Shown here piece after piece: positions 23,530 through 32,480 of a stretch of 64,000 nucleotides of DNA. This DNA is from Pontederia crassipes (Eukaryota; Streptophyta; Magnoliopsida; Commelinales; Pontederiaceae), in the NCBI GenBank assembly GCA_030549335.1, contig CM060184.1, forward strand, positions 42,745,909 to 42,809,908. The letters run 5' to 3'. Both the position numbers and the translations under genes were made by a program. Under the pieces are notes generated by a model that was not told where the DNA came from, made no database searches, and saw only the letters and a program-made list of their open reading frames with translations. The first letter of the stretch is position 1, and every line of letters begins with the position of its first letter.

Positions 23530-25760
23530 GTGGAGAGATGCTCGGCCTCAATATATATATCGATGAAGGTGTCGACCGCAAAAGCTAAAGAGACTCGGCC
23601 GATAATTGAGAGTCTCAGCCGTAAAAGCTTGGCCGCAAAATTTTGTTGATGAAGATCTCAGTTGTGCAATCTCGGCCGTAAGAGCTGGTTGATGAAGAAC
23701 CTCGGCCGTAAGAAGTAGATTGTGTAGATTGTGCCCGTAAGGTGACGACCGTGGTGATGGCAGCTGACGTCTCGGCCGTAAAGAAAAAAGCTCGGCCGGA
23801 GTTTGGTCGTAAGAGAGCGGCGGAGATGGCGTGACTTCGGCCGTAAAACGAAGGCGACGTGGAAGCTTGGCCGTAACGCACTGGGCGTAATGGTGAGAGG
23901 GGCGGCGTACTTTCGACCGTAAGGAACAAAAGTTCGGCCGTAATTGATGAAGCTTTGGAACTTCGGCCGTAAGGCAGTGGTGCTTGATCTGCAAGGATGT
24001 GGAAGGGGTAAAAATTTATGGATGAAACTTCGGGCGTAAACTTACCTTTCCCACGTGATGCGCAGTGAAGGGTCACATCAAATTCAAGGAGCGCAGAGAT
24101 CGGCCGATTCCAAGGTGATTTTTCCTCTCGCCTTGTCATGTCCGAGATGAACCCGACGTGTTAATTCATGCATCGCTCGGTCTACGTATCCGAAGAAATG
24201 ATTAGTCGAGTTCCTCTCGGTGCACAAAAAGAAATATCGATTAGATGACTCCTTAAACTATTAATTAAAATGCCAAACAACTAACTAATTAAATAAAAAT
24301 AAAAAAATGTAACGTAATAAAAAAATAGAGAGAATTGGTTGTGATTAAATATTCAATTCCTCACTGCAACAACCAAGTGTCAGAAAAAAAAAATTTAAAT
24401 AAAATAAAAAAAATTAATATCTGATCAGAATGTGTGACATATAAATTTATCCAAAGGATTAACTTAGTTGTGATTAGATTTTCATTCAGGTCCTGCAACA
24501 ACTAATTTTTAGTAAGAGAGATAAAAGAATAAAATACAAATATATACAAGAAAAAAGAAATACAGATAATAGGTCACGAAAAAATGAGATTTTAACAAAT
24601 AAAGTCTTTCGTCCTGATAGAATTGAAAATTCGTCATTAAAATTAATTTTCGAGAGGAACTTTTTAGAAACCTAATTACGGCCGCAAACGGAGGTTCTTC
24701 AAACCAATACAAATACCAAATATTAATATCGACCGAAAGAATTTATGATAATGTAACAAACGGCACAAAATAAGTCTGAACTAATTTGCGGTCGTAAAGT
24801 TAATAATCAGACATAATAAAAATTATTTTCAGAGAAGAAATAAGATTGATCGGCCGCAATACAGAAATAGATTTACGGCCGAAATTAAATTAGTAATCCA
24901 AGGCTCGTTCGGCCGTAAAAAAAATCATAAAACAGTGTTGAAAGGGATTCAACGTGAAGGCATAAAACTTGTTGGCTTATGGCCGAAACAACGTCGTAAA
25001 AATTAACACAATGATGGATCATTTCGGCAATCAACTCCTCACATATAAAATCATAGGCGTAAAGTACTGAAGTTGACAACCTTTGATCGTAAAACAGAAC
25101 AGGGTTTCGGCCGAAATAAAAATCCAACGAAACGTCGACAAAATGACTCATTACGGCCGAGGAAGAGTATAATTCATGTCGGCCGTAAATCAATGAGAAT
25201 TAAGTTGAACGTGATCGTTGATGGCCGAGAAAGAAAAAAAATCACAAATAAATTGGCCAAAAAGGTCGTAATATGGCGTAAAAACAAATGTTCAGAAATT
25301 TTACGGTCGTAAAACCATGAGATCAATTCTCGGCCGTAAAAAGAAAACATGAGATCATTCTCGACCGTAAAGAAGATTAAATTGTCAATTAAGACGAGGT
25401 CACATCGGCCGAGATGAAGTCAACACGAGGCCGTAAAGAAAAATAGGGTTTCGGCCAAAATAAAGTCGAATGAAACTTGAGAATATTACCCCACTCAAAT
25501 GTCAAAAATTGAATCATTACGGCCGAAAGTGAATTGAGTCGATTTTTTTTACGGCCGTAAAACAACGAAATCAAATCAAATAGAACAAACCACTTTGGCC
25601 AAAACGAAATCAAATCCATGGCATAAAACAACGTTCGGATAAAATTACGGCCGTAAAACAGAAGATTAAATTTCAATCGATATTGCGAGCCATAAAACTA
25701 GTAAAGCCGACAAAAATCAATCTCGGTCGTAAAACCATAAGTCAACAGTAATCCGAAATT
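23530..25760. repeat. dispersed array of GGCCGTAA / TTACGGCC words
   Basis: At least 13 exact GGCCGTAA on the plus strand between 23660 and 25660, plus many one-base variants and reverse-orientation copies such as TTACGGCCGA, spaced roughly 20-150 bases. Full palindromes TTACGGCCGTAA occur at 25549-25560 and 25645-25656. The same word occurs in both LTRs. Open frames on the minus strand here show repeated TAEV or FYGR peptides only because of this word. Confidence 0.75.
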
Positions 25761-25948
25761 CCGTAAAGAATTAGCCAAAGTCAACAATTTTAATCTAAAA
25801 TGTCGCGACCTTTATCTGCAAAAGAAAAGATGTCAGTTTATTCACAAAAAATAATTAAAATATTTAATACGTATTTATAAAGGATTATTTACACTTTATT
25901 TACATCTCCTAATAATTCATAAAAATCAGAAATTAATTAATAAATATT

Positions 25949-25965
25949 CCCCGGCAACGGCGCCA
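25949..25965 (-). other. primer binding site, tRNA-Asp type
   Basis: The plus strand reads CCCCGGCAACGGCGCCA, equal to the 3' end of plant tRNA-Asp with its CCA, so the minus strand TGGCGCCGTTGCCGGGG is a perfect 17-base primer site. It lies six bases inside the 5' LTR end at 25972. This fixes the minus strand as the element's sense strand. Confidence 0.85.
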
Positions 25966-25971
25966 AAAACT

Positions 25972-27703
25972 TGATGCGTTGTATTTGTAACAATAAAATT
26001 TGCTAGCAAGTGCACTAGTCGCTCAAGTAATATAGTAAAAAGGAGTAAGAGTGTCGAACCCACGAGGAATATTATTAATTCAATATCTGGATTTATAAAT
26101 TAATAAGAGAGGAAAAACATGAATTTTTGGAAAGAAGTTTTATGAAATAAAATAAGGAAATTAAGATAAAAATAAGATAATGGTGTTGATGTTTGGCCTT
26201 AGGATGAAAATAGATCAGAATAAATATTTGAACCGTAAAAGATAAATTTAATCTTTAAAGATGGATTAGAAATTTTCCCAAGTTATTAATTTACAAGATT
26301 AACATCACAGAGTCCACAAACTAGTAATTCTGCTATTTAATCCGATAAATCAAACTATCTTAAATTTAATCAAACCTAAAGTCCCACAAACTGGTATTCG
26401 TCAGATAAGATTAAAATTAAGATGCATTAATATGAAAATCTTAGACTATTAATCACTCCACAAACTGGTTAGATTAATAGACCACATAAACTTGATTCTC
26501 CGCACACTAGTTATCAAATTTATGTCAATTATTAATTTCACATAAAATCAATTAATTCAATTAATGAATTCTGAAATCAAATAATCCACAAACTGGTAAG
26601 TACTCAATTCATAAATCTAAGTAATTAAATTAAAAGCATTAAGCACAATTAACTAACTGATCAGAAAAGATTAAAACAAGTAATATAGGGTCCAAATAGT
26701 TTCCCTTCAATAATAATCTCCTAAAATGAAATAAATAAAAATATGGAGTTCATCCTAGAAATTTTGGAGAGATAATTACAAAATAATAATAATTGGAAGA
26801 ATTACACCCAAATAGACAAAAGTCGAAGCTTCGGATCACGGGCAGACAGTCGGGCAGCCTCTCGGACTTGATCAGGGTCGCGATCAACCTCCAGCCGTCG
26901 CACCTCTCTCCTCTTGGTCGTAGCCTGCAGAGCTCACGACTTGCCGTGGAAGAAACTTGAACTTCAGAGCACCAATTGAAACGATGGATTCTTCACGTAT
27001 TTATAGGGTGCGGACGGCCTTCAATTTGATCTCGGCCGTAACATCGTACGGTTGACTTTAAAATTATAAGATAAACTCGGCCAAAGATAAATCCTTTTAT
27101 CATTACGCCCAAAGATAAATCTTTCTTATCTTTACACCTTCATATATCTTGTTATGCCCAAAGATAAACTCGGCCAAAACAGAGAATCAAATCTTGTTAC
27201 GCCCAAATAATTTTATCTTTACACCTTCATATATCGGCCAAACGGATGATTTCATTGCCATTACCCCCTCCAAATCTCGGCCGTAAGAAATTATTTTATC
27301 TTTACTCCCAAAGAGATAAACCCTTTTACTCCCTTCGAATTTTGGCCGTAAGGAAAGAAATTAATCTTGTTACGCCCAAAAGATAAAATCATTTAATTGT
27401 TACTCCTTTTGAATCTCGCCCAAAACGACTTGGGTGTAAAGCCAAATCTCGGCCGTAATGATGAATTCTTTGGAATTTTAGCCGATACAGCACAATCCAT
27501 TTTAATCTCAATTTTTCTTGCAAAATAATTATCAAAATATAGTTAATCCATCCACAATTAAAATATTTAGAAAATTTAATAATAAAAATTGATAAATTCG
27601 GAATTACGATTAAAAGTGACTAAAAATGATGCATGCCATGATCAAATTACAGAAAATTTAATTAAAATAATTAACTAAAATATGTTGTATTTTGCATGCA
27701 TCA
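25972..27703 (-). repeat. 5' LTR of the non-autonomous element
   Basis: 1732 bases, nearly identical to 20532-22295. A minus-strand TATAAATA at 27005-26998 is the likely promoter. It ends next to CATAC, the target-site copy that differs from CCTAC by one base. Confidence 0.85.
26998..27005 (-). promoter_or_regulatory. TATA box in 5' LTR
   Basis: TATAAATA on the minus strand in the promoter LTR, same context as at 21558-21565. This copy would drive the genomic transcript. Confidence 0.55.
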
Positions 27704-27708
27704 CATAC

Positions 27709-28140
27709 TGATGAACAGAGAGCAAGTGACACCATCCAATGGCTTTCATGCTAATATATTGTTTGATTCAGGAGCTACACACTCCTTTATTTCGGAGCAA
27801 TTTGCTCCACTATTGAGTATGAAGCCACAAGCAATGGGATTCCCACTCGACATCGACACATCTTTGAGGTCCATCATCACCCAAAAATACATACTCAAGT
27901 GTCAGTCGAAGTGGAAGGCAAGAACTTCTCGACGGACATAATCGTCATTCCGATCAGGGATTACGACGTGGTCAGGCATGAACTGGTTGTCCTACCATGA
28001 CGCCTACTTACACTGCCGAGAAGAAGATCATGATTGGAGCAATAGGAGGACCTCAGACTATTGTCAGAGGCACACCACTAAAGTTGGGTAAGGTCCTGGT
28101 ATCAACTATCAAAGCCCAGAAGCTACTGAAGAAAGGATGC
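27709..28140 (+). pseudogene. chromovirus aspartic protease remnant
   Basis: Continues the reading frame cut at 20531 (target site, then TGATGAACAG). Contains ANILFDSGATHSFISEQF, the retropepsin catalytic motif D-S-G-A-T-H, intact. After about 80 residues the frame is lost; FSTDIIVIPIRDYDVV and GMNWLSYHDAY appear in shifted frames, matching the second half of the protease. Catalytic residues remain but the fold cannot be made in one piece because of the frameshifts. Confidence 0.75.
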
Positions 28141-28149
28141 TAGTGATTC

Positions 28150-29000
28150 TTGGCAAGCGTAGTTAAGATGGACCGGGCTGAGATAGATCGAGATAGCATC
28201 GAGGTGGTAAAGGAATTTTTGGACGTTTTTTCGGATGAAGTTTCAGGACTACCACCACGTCGGGAGATCGACTTTCGCATCGACTTGGTGCTGGGTACTG
28301 CAACCATATCGAAGGCACCATATAGAATGGCTCAGCAAAAATGCTGGAATTGAAGATCCAAATCCAAGAGTTATTGGATAAGAGATTCATTCGACCGAGT
28401 GCCCATGGGGCGCTCCCGTATTGTTCGTAAAGAAGAAGGACGGATCTATGCGACTATGCATAGACTATAGGATGTTGAACAAGGTCACCATAAAGAATAA
28501 GTACCCACTATCGAGAATTGATGACCTGTTCGACCAATTGTCTTCGGCAAAAGTGTTCTCAAAGATCGACTTGCGAAGTGGTTACCATCAGCTTAGAATA
28601 GTTGATGATGTTGTGCTGAAGACAGCATTCATGACAAGATATGGCCACTACGAGTTCTTGGTGATGCCATTTGGGCTGACCAATGACCCGACAGCCTTTA
28701 TGGATTTGATGAACTGGGAGTTCAGGCCATATCTGGATAAGTTCGTGTTTGTCTTTGTCGAGTCCAGATGAACATGAGGAGCATCTATGAGTCGTGTTGC
28801 AGACCCTCCGAGAGCACAAACTGTATGCCAAATTTTTGAAGTGTGAATTTTGGCTGGAAGAGATAATGTTCCTTGGACATATCATCAGCAAGGATGGGAT
28901 ATCAGTGGATCCTGCCAAGGTGGGAGCAGTTGCCAACTGGGATCAACCAAAGAATGTATCAAAGATCAAGAGCTTCCTCGGGCTGGCATGATACTACCGG
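28150..29000 (+). pseudogene. chromovirus reverse transcriptase remnant lacking the YxDD box
   Basis: Starts with [20 protein letters not shown] and [12 protein letters not shown], the usual RT lead-in. A frameshift near 28345 leads to [13 protein letters not shown]. From 28421 the frame is long: [20 protein letters not shown], then [26 protein letters not shown] and [15 protein letters not shown]. The family then has an F-I-D-D-I-L-V-Y-S box; here [10 protein letters not shown] is followed directly by VESR and a stop, so the second catalytic Asp pair is deleted. KFLKCEFWLEEIMFLGHIIS and the SFLGLA end follow in another frame. The enzyme is dead. Confidence 0.8.
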
Positions 29001-29361
29001 AGATTTATACAAGACTTCTCCAAGATCGCGTCGCCACTGACGAACCTCACAAAGAAAGACGTTAAATATGAGTGGTTAAGGAAGTGTGAAGACAACTTCC
29101 AAGAGTTAAAAAAAAGATTGACGACGGCACCTATTCTGACCATACCTTCGGGCCAAGGAGGTTATGTGATATACAATGACGCATGTGGCACCGGCTTGGG
29201 ATGCGTCTTGATGTAGCATGGGAAGGTCATCGCCTACGTATTAAGGCAATTGAAGAAACACGAGAAGAACTACCCAACGCACGATCTCGAATTAGCAGCG
29301 GTAGTCTTTGCCCTCAGGATTTGGAGGCACTACCTCTATGGCGAAGAGTTCGAAATCTTCA
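29001..29361 (+). pseudogene. chromovirus RNase H, first part
   Basis: Reads YYRRFIQDFSKIASPLTNLT, then YEWLRKCEDNFQELK, PILTIPSG, VIYNDACGTGLGCVLM (catalytic Asp), a stop, then [20 protein letters not shown] with the catalytic Glu. It stops at YGEEFEIF where the solo LTR inserted (CTTCA). The remainder follows at 30744. Confidence 0.75.
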
Positions 29362-29559
29362 TGATGCACGAAAAATCATGCATTACTTTAGGTCATTTGA
29401 TTAACACTTTAGAATATTTTTATGTTTAGAAAGGAAGAGTTTTGATTTGTTTTCATATAATTTCATTTAGATTTGATTTCTACCTAAATTTGGAAATTAT
29501 TGATGGCAGGATATGAGAAAACGTCGAAATGAAGGCAAGAAAAGGCCTAAAATAGCCTA

Positions 29560-29760
29560 GAAGACTGTCACGGCCGTGACAGTTCTAGTAATGACCGTGA
29601 CAAAAAGATTCAGCAAAGAAAAATTGGCTAAGTTACTGTCACGACCGTGACAATTTCTGTCATGGCCGTGACAAACATTTTTCAGCAGAAATTTGGCTGT
29701 AATTTTCAGCCTTGACAGCCTTCTGTCAAGGCCGTGAAGGAGCATTGCACGGCCATGATG
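29560..29760. repeat. GTCACGGCCGTGAC palindrome cluster in solo LTR
   Basis: CTGTCACGGCCGTGACAG at 29565-29582 is a perfect 18-base palindrome. Degenerate copies follow: TGTCACGACCGTGACA, TGTCATGGCCGTGACA, TGTCAAGGCCGTGA and GCACGGCCATGA. Confidence 0.75.
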
Positions 29761-29843
29761 GCGGTCTGTTAGGTCATTTTAAAGTAATTTTATCCACTTT
29801 TTGAATATATTTTCGGTTTCTTTTTTTGGGGGACGAAAAAACC

Positions 29844-29851
29844 TATAAAAG
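29844..29851 (+). promoter_or_regulatory. TATA box of solo LTR
   Basis: TATAAAAG in the context ACCTATAAAAGGAGG, about 480 bases into the LTR. It could still start transcription towards the integrase remnant. Confidence 0.5.
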
Positions 29852-30743
29852 GAGGTAGAAGAGGGCTTGAAAAAGCATCTCTGGAGCATAGATTTGAAGC
29901 CTACAAAGAGGAGAAGATCGAGAGCAACAGCGAAGCTCTGTCGAAAACTCGCGAGAGCACATGCAAAGTGGCTACCAGAGTTCTTCGTTTTCTTTTCCCA
30001 ATCTTTTTTATTAGATTTGATGTTGTTATTCTCAGATTTATTCTTTTATTAGGGTCATCCTAGTTGAACCCTATTTATGTATTGGATTCTTCTTAATATT
30101 AGTTTGATTTGAATCTTTAATAGCATTGCAATTTCATGTTTAATGCTTTCCTTTGATTCCATAATTTATGATTTGATTGCTATCTGAGAAGAAGTGATCA
30201 TTTTCATAATAATTTCTAGGATTGATCTTATTTATTGTATGCCACAATTAGGGAAATCGAAAGAGACCTAATTTGTATAGTTATTAAGGTGACTTGAGAA
30301 AGCTCTTAATATTTATTCCGATTGAATGCATCTTATGATTTAATTAAGTAAATTAAAAACCGAAAGGATTGATTTATTTTAATTATTTATTAAGATAGTA
30401 GTTAAAGCCTAAAATATTAGTTAACTAAATTTGGGAATTCACTTTGTTATCGATTCAACTAATTCTAAGTTGAGAAAATTCATTACATTTCAGTGGTGAT
30501 AATTAGGTGCTCTAATCATCAAATCATTATTTCTTCAGGTGATCATTTCCTTTATTTTTATTATTTTCTTTTTATTCACATCTAAAATCAACTATTTTCT
30601 TAATTTCTCAATTAATAAAGTCAAAATAAAATATAAGTTATTAACCGTCCTCGTGGGAACGATAACTCTACTCATTCATTTTATTACTTGAGCGACTAGT
30701 GCACTTGCTAATGTTTGTTATCAATTCTACACGCATCACTTCA

Positions 30744-30905
30744 CAGATCACCAAAGTCTGAAGTACATCTTTTTTCAACGTGATCTGAACATGCGCCTGA
30801 GGAGATGGATAGAATTTTTAAAGGATTACGAGTTTGCCATCAGCTACCACCTGGGAAAGGTAAACTCGATTGCTGACGCAGTAAGTAGGAAGTGGGTTGG
30901 ATCAC
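30744..30905 (+). pseudogene. chromovirus RNase H, second part
   Basis: Resumes after the solo LTR. Translated pieces in alternating frames correspond to the end of RNase H: a TDHQSLKYLF-equivalent that is damaged, then MRLRRWIEFLKDYEFAISYH and LGKVNSIADAVSRK, the last including the final catalytic Asp. Confidence 0.7.
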
Positions 30906-30964
30906 TCGCATGCCTGAGAGTGAGTCGTTGGACTATGATCGATTGTATTATATAGGCCAGTCCA

Positions 30965-31990
30965 ATGACCAGTAATGATGGTGTACGGATTATGGCACAC
31001 CTCGACATGCAACCCGAATTGATGTTAAGGATTGGGAAGGCACAACAGAATGACAATGAGTACGACCACCTACTCAAGTTGTGCGAAAAGATTTCTGCCA
31101 ACTTTACGGTCTCAGATGGAGTCGTCAGATATAGGGGACATTTGTGGGTCCCTGACCATGATGGACTAAGAAGACAGGTGCTTGACGAATGTCACAAATC
31201 GGAATTCGCCATTCATCTCGGAAACATGAAAAAGTATAAGAATTTGCAACGGACCTTCTGGTGGAACAACATGAAGAAGGACATAGCAAAGTATGTTGCA
31301 AAGTGCATAGTATGCCAGCAAGTGAAGGTTGAGCATCAAAGGCCATATGGAGTACTACAGGAACTTGGAATCCGATAATAAAAATGGGAAAAGATAACGA
31401 TGGAATTTGTTACATGGCTTCCAAGAACACAGCAGGGCCACGATGCGATATGGGTAGTGGTGGACCGATTTAGCAAAGCGGCCCACTTCATTCCCATCAA
31501 ATGGAAACAGTCCGTCGAAAGCTTGATGGACATTTACATTAAGGAGGTTATTCAACTACATGGAGCGTCAGTCTTCATTGTGTCGGATAGAGATCCACGA
31601 TTTATGGCAAAATTTTGGCGGAGCATTCAGAGTGCCTTTGGAACGAAATTGAATTTCAGCACAGCGTTTCATCTTCAAACAGACGGGCAGTCTGAGCGCA
31701 CCATACAGACATTGGAAGATATGCTCCGAGCATATGCTTTGAACTGAAGTGGTAGTTGGGACACTCACCTCCCACTGATTGAGTTCGCATATAATAACAG
31801 TCACCACTCTAGTATTGGGATGGCACCCTTTGCTGTCATGTATGGAAGACCATGCCGCTCCCCTATCTGTTGGAGTGAGGTAGGAGGACGACAGTTCTTG
31901 TCAGAGGAAATGCTGAAGCAAACCATGGAGGATGCTGAAAAGGTTCGTCTCATTAGAGAAAGATTGAAAGCATCATTCACCAGATAGAAG
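30965..31990 (+). pseudogene. chromovirus integrase remnant
   Basis: 30965-31378 carries the N-terminal zinc-binding part: HKSEFAIHLGNMKKYKNLQ, then FWWNNMKKDIAKYVAKC and VCQQVKVEHQRP, the H-H-C-C pattern. After a stop the core follows: WVVVDRFSKAAHFIPIK (first Asp), VSDRDPRF (second Asp) and TDGQSERTIQTLEDMLRAY (Glu), so the D-D-E triad is present. A TGA at 31745 interrupts; beyond it LIEFAYNNSHHSSIGMAPF and YGRPCRSP continue the core. Stops at 31376 and 31745 prevent a functional enzyme. Confidence 0.8.
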
Positions 31991-32420
31991 ACTTATGCTG
32001 ATAAGAAACGAAGAGAACATATCTTCAAGGTTGGGGATCGTGTGATGCTAAAAGTCTTTCCGATGAAGGGAGTAATGAGATTCAGCAAGAAGGGCAAGCT
32101 GAGCCCTAGGTATGTTGATCCATTCGAGATACTTGTATTAATTAGAGATGTAGCCAGTATGTGCATAATGTCTTCCACATGTCAATGTTGCGCAAGTATC
32201 AGCATAATGATGCTAATATAGTGAATATGGAAGAACCAAACTTGAATGTGGACCTGACATACACAGAACAGCCTATAGAGATATTGGAGTACCAGACAAA
32301 GTATTTGAAGAATAAGATGGTACCTATGGTGAAAGTGGTATGGACACATTATAGAGATGAAGATGCTACATAAGAATTGGAAGATGAAATGAGGAAGAAT
32401 TTTTCAGAATTGTTTAAATA
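31991..32420 (+). pseudogene. integrase C-terminal GPY/F and chromodomain-like end
   Basis: KTYADKKRREHIFKVGDRVM leads to a GKLSPRYVDPFEIL motif, the GPY/F module with Gly-Pro changed to Asp-Pro. Then FHMSMLRKY, TEQPIEILEYQ and MVKVVWTHYRDEDAT, then an ELEDEMRKNFSELF ending after a stop. This is the usual C-terminus of Tekay/Del elements, where a chromodomain-like fold is thought to guide integration to heterochromatin. Confidence 0.7.
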
Positions 32421-32464
32421 GATTGATGTAATTTCCCTTAAGCAAATTTGAGGACGAATTTATT

Positions 32465-32480
32465 TTTAAGGAGGTTATGA
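32465..32480 (+). other. polypurine tract of the chromovirus
   Basis: TTTAAGGAGGTTATGA directly before the 3' LTR at 32481; AAGGAGG is the likely primer core, with one pyrimidine-containing interruption before the LTR. Confidence 0.6.

Larger units (their letters stand above)
20532..27703 (-). mobile_element. 7.2-kb non-autonomous LTR retrotransposon (Tat/Athila-type ends)
   Basis: Inserted in the gag-protease boundary of the chromovirus with CCTAC at 20527-20531 and CATAC at 27704-27708. LTRs at 20532-22295 and 25972-27703 begin TGATGCATGCAAAATA (minus strand) and end GCATCA. The minus-strand order is 5' LTR, tRNA-Asp primer site, internal region of 3.7 kb, polypurine tract, 3' LTR. No Gag or Pol similarity exists in the internal part, so the element needs proteins from a relative. 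LTRs differ by scattered substitutions and one 32-base duplication, suggesting recent insertion relative to the host element. It is best described as a LARD-like, non-coding gypsy derivative. Confidence 0.85.
29362..30738 (+). mobile_element. solo LTR of a Tat/Athila-type element in RNase H
   Basis: Starts TGATGCACGAAAA, ends CTACACGCATCA, with a perfect CTTCA duplication (29357-29361 and 30739-30743). Its 3' end, ACTTGAGCGACTAGTGCACT, is shared with the reverse complement of the LTR at 20532, so it is a distant relative of the 7.2-kb element. It inserted in the opposite orientation. No primer site or coding sequence: a solo LTR of 1377 bases. Confidence 0.85.

Noticed and set aside
23548-24139. 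Two overlapping minus-strand frames of 148 and 174 codons
   Set aside because: Their repeated TAEV and YGR peptides are produced by the TTACGGCCG word array; no domain and no shared frame with the element.
23530-25760. CRISPR-like regular repeat
   Set aside because: Words are short, irregularly spaced and in both orientations, in a plant retrotransposon; no cas genes.
25949-25965. tRNA-Asp-like sequence
   Set aside because: Only the last 17 bases including CCA are present, next to an LTR; it is a primer binding site, not a tRNA gene.
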